NCBI GenBank assembly: GCA_958299035.1 | Contig: CATQJL010000316.1 | Coordinates: forward strand, 26,017,676 to 26,081,675 | DNA from: Cylicocyclus nassatus | Taxonomy: Eukaryota; Nematoda; Chromadorea; Rhabditida; Strongylidae | Direction: 5' to 3' | DNA length: 64,000 bases | Shown here: piece after piece, positions 62,924-64,000 of the stretch | Position numbering within the stretch: the first letter of the stretch is position 1 | How the letters are laid out: each line of letters begins with the position of its first letter | Program-made: the position numbers and the translations under genes | Notes under the pieces: model-generated | What the model was told of the DNA's origin: nothing | The model's input: only the letters and a program-made list of their open reading frames with translations | Database searches by the model: none

Positions 62924-64000
62924 ATGGCTCAAAAACGGCAAGACATTCAAGGGATACGTGGCTGGGCGATTGCTTTGGTTGTCACATTTCACTTCTTTCC
63001 TGCTTATTGCCCGAATGGATATGTTGGAGTAGATATGTAAGCAACTTCTCTTTCTTAAGGCAGCGCCCAAAAATTGCATAATTTTTTTCGCTTTGGGCTT
63101 GTCTTCTTTCCGCTGAATACGAAAATACAAGTTGGAGAGCACGAAAATACCAAAAACAGAGTATTTCAAAAATCTTTGATTTAATTTGAGCGCCTGCCGC
63201 CAAGGAGACGCGAAGTCGTTTTGGGACCCGAAACGTTCCAGCCAAAACTTCTGAAACGGTTTCTCGCTTCAGAAGCACATTGGTGCAATGCCACGCGCAA
63301 GAGCTTTATTAAGATCGGAGTTACTGTACTCGGTTTTCATATTTGCCTGGACGCTGCCTTTAAAAAATAACATATGTTACTATATCTGTAAGCTTTTCCT
63401 TTGATCTGCAATTCAGGTTCTTTGTCGTATCTGGCTTTCTTATGGCTATGATCATAACAAGAACGGAGATCACAGCTTCGTTTTGTCAGAACTTCTACTA
63501 CAGAAGGTCATCTTTCATCTTAAAAGTTATTTTACTACTATACAGATAAGAGGCAAAGTTTAAGAATCAAGCGAATATTACCGCTGTATTATATGACGTC
63601 CGCGGCGTTATTATTGCTTGTAGTATCAAGACTGCCTTCATTCCGACTCATAAATTTCCCTAGTTCACGCAGAGCTATATTTCTCATTACAAACATCAGG
63701 CTGTATGAAAACGATCCTGCCATGGATTACGAAAAAATGGTGATGTCTTCGAATTTCCTACTTTCACACCTATGCATGAACAGCTTCAGCTGTCAAATGC
63801 GGACGATCTCTTTACTCATACTTGGTCATTATGTGTCGAGATGCAATGGTATTTGTTGGCTCCACTTCTCTTCTTCGTGCAAACTTTGTTACCTTTACGG
63901 AGGGTGCTTTTCTTTTTGGGTTAGTCGTGTTGAGCTGAAATATGTCTGAGTGCAAATTGGTATTCAAGGGATCACATGTATTTCTCTCGGTTTCTATCTC
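62924..64000 (+). CDS. Acyltransferase-3 family protein (OAC/NRF-6 type), 5' part
   Basis: A membrane O-acyltransferase expected to move acyl groups with multi-pass transmembrane segments; the substrate is unknown. Exons: 62924-63036, 63417-63506, 63553-63739, 63790-63919 and 63969 to the window end; introns 380, 46, 50 and 49 bp. The spliced product opens MAQKRQDIQGIRGWAIALVV, with the conserved His in TFHFFP, then the family signature GVDMFFVVSGFLMA split by intron 1, FYYRR, RIKRILPLYY, and DDLFTHTWSLCVEMQWYLL. These are the hallmark order of the family's N-terminal half. About 184 codons are present; the usual protein is about 600-700 aa, so the rest lies to the right. TTTATAG just upstream of the ATG could be a trans-splice acceptor. 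The intron 2 acceptor (ATAAGAG) is non-ideal, so that boundary is uncertain. No internal stops; it looks functional. Confidence 0.85.
63058..63359. mobile_element. TTAA-type MITE in intron 1 of the acyltransferase gene
   Basis: Begins AGGCAGCGCCCAAAAA after CTTA and ends GCCTGGACGCTGCCT before TTAA. About 302 bp. It accounts for the unusual length of intron 1; without it the intron would be about 78 bp. ORFs on the minus strand across it (62876-63278) are by-products. Confidence 0.7.

Noticed and set aside
1..64000. CRISPR array, bacterial operon or integrated bacterial DNA
   Set aside because: No regularly spaced short repeats with unique spacers and no compact bacterial-type genes; introns and transposons are eukaryotic.

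Overview
The window is nuclear DNA from a strongylid nematode, most likely a hookworm-type worm. The evidence is a multi-exon O-acyltransferase gene of the nematode OAC/NRF-6 type with 46-50 bp introns, a degenerate RTE-type LINE whose reading frame resembles those common in hookworm genomes, and a very high density of nematode-style transposons. There are no bacterial operons, no CRISPR array and no confident stand-alone RNA gene. Only one host gene is convincing. It is an acyltransferase-3 family gene on the + strand starting at 62924 and running off the right edge.

Nearly everything else is transposon-derived, often nested. (i) Two Penelope-like retroelement (PLE) loci lie at 9850-15944 and 44509-49643. 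They belong to different PLE families but share one architecture: a full-length ORF (reverse transcriptase plus GIY-YIG endonuclease, about 900 aa) on the minus strand, a direct tandem repeat of the 3' end/pseudo-LTR, and then an inverted, 5'-truncated copy. Every pLTR carries a hammerhead-ribozyme-like motif. (ii) LINE remnants are a CR1-like element (18842-21551), a second CR1-like fragment (53690-54420), and an RTE-like element (about 30577-35085) split by two later DNA transposons. (iii) Non-autonomous DNA transposons are abundant: mariner/Tc1-like foldbacks with TA target duplications, a TTAA-flanked AGGCAG-terminus family (six copies), hAT-like elements with 8-bp duplications, a Mutator/Merlin-like element with a 9-bp duplication, a Harbinger-like element whose arms contain tRNA-like sequence, and Helitron-like fragments ending in CTAG.

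Layout: 1-9.8 kb, diverged tandem repeats and MITEs; 9.85-15.9 kb, PLE 1; 16.5-22.7 kb, AGGGTTA-rich inverted-repeat element, CR1 LINE and a mariner MITE; 22.7-30.5 kb, sparse sequence with possible degraded exons plus MITEs; 30.6-35.1 kb, RTE LINE with insertions; 35-44 kb, stacked MITEs and Helitrons; 44.0-50.1 kb, PLE 2 inside a foldback element; 50-59.5 kb, MITEs and a LINE fragment; 59.5-62.9 kb, mostly unassigned; 62.9-64 kb, host acyltransferase gene.

The most unexpected observation is a 24-nt block in PLE copy B (13719-13742). It matches the reverse complement of the commonly used SMART template-switching/cDNA amplification oligonucleotide and exactly replaces 24 nt of element sequence. 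This points to a library or assembly artefact and calls for caution about the inverted structure around it.
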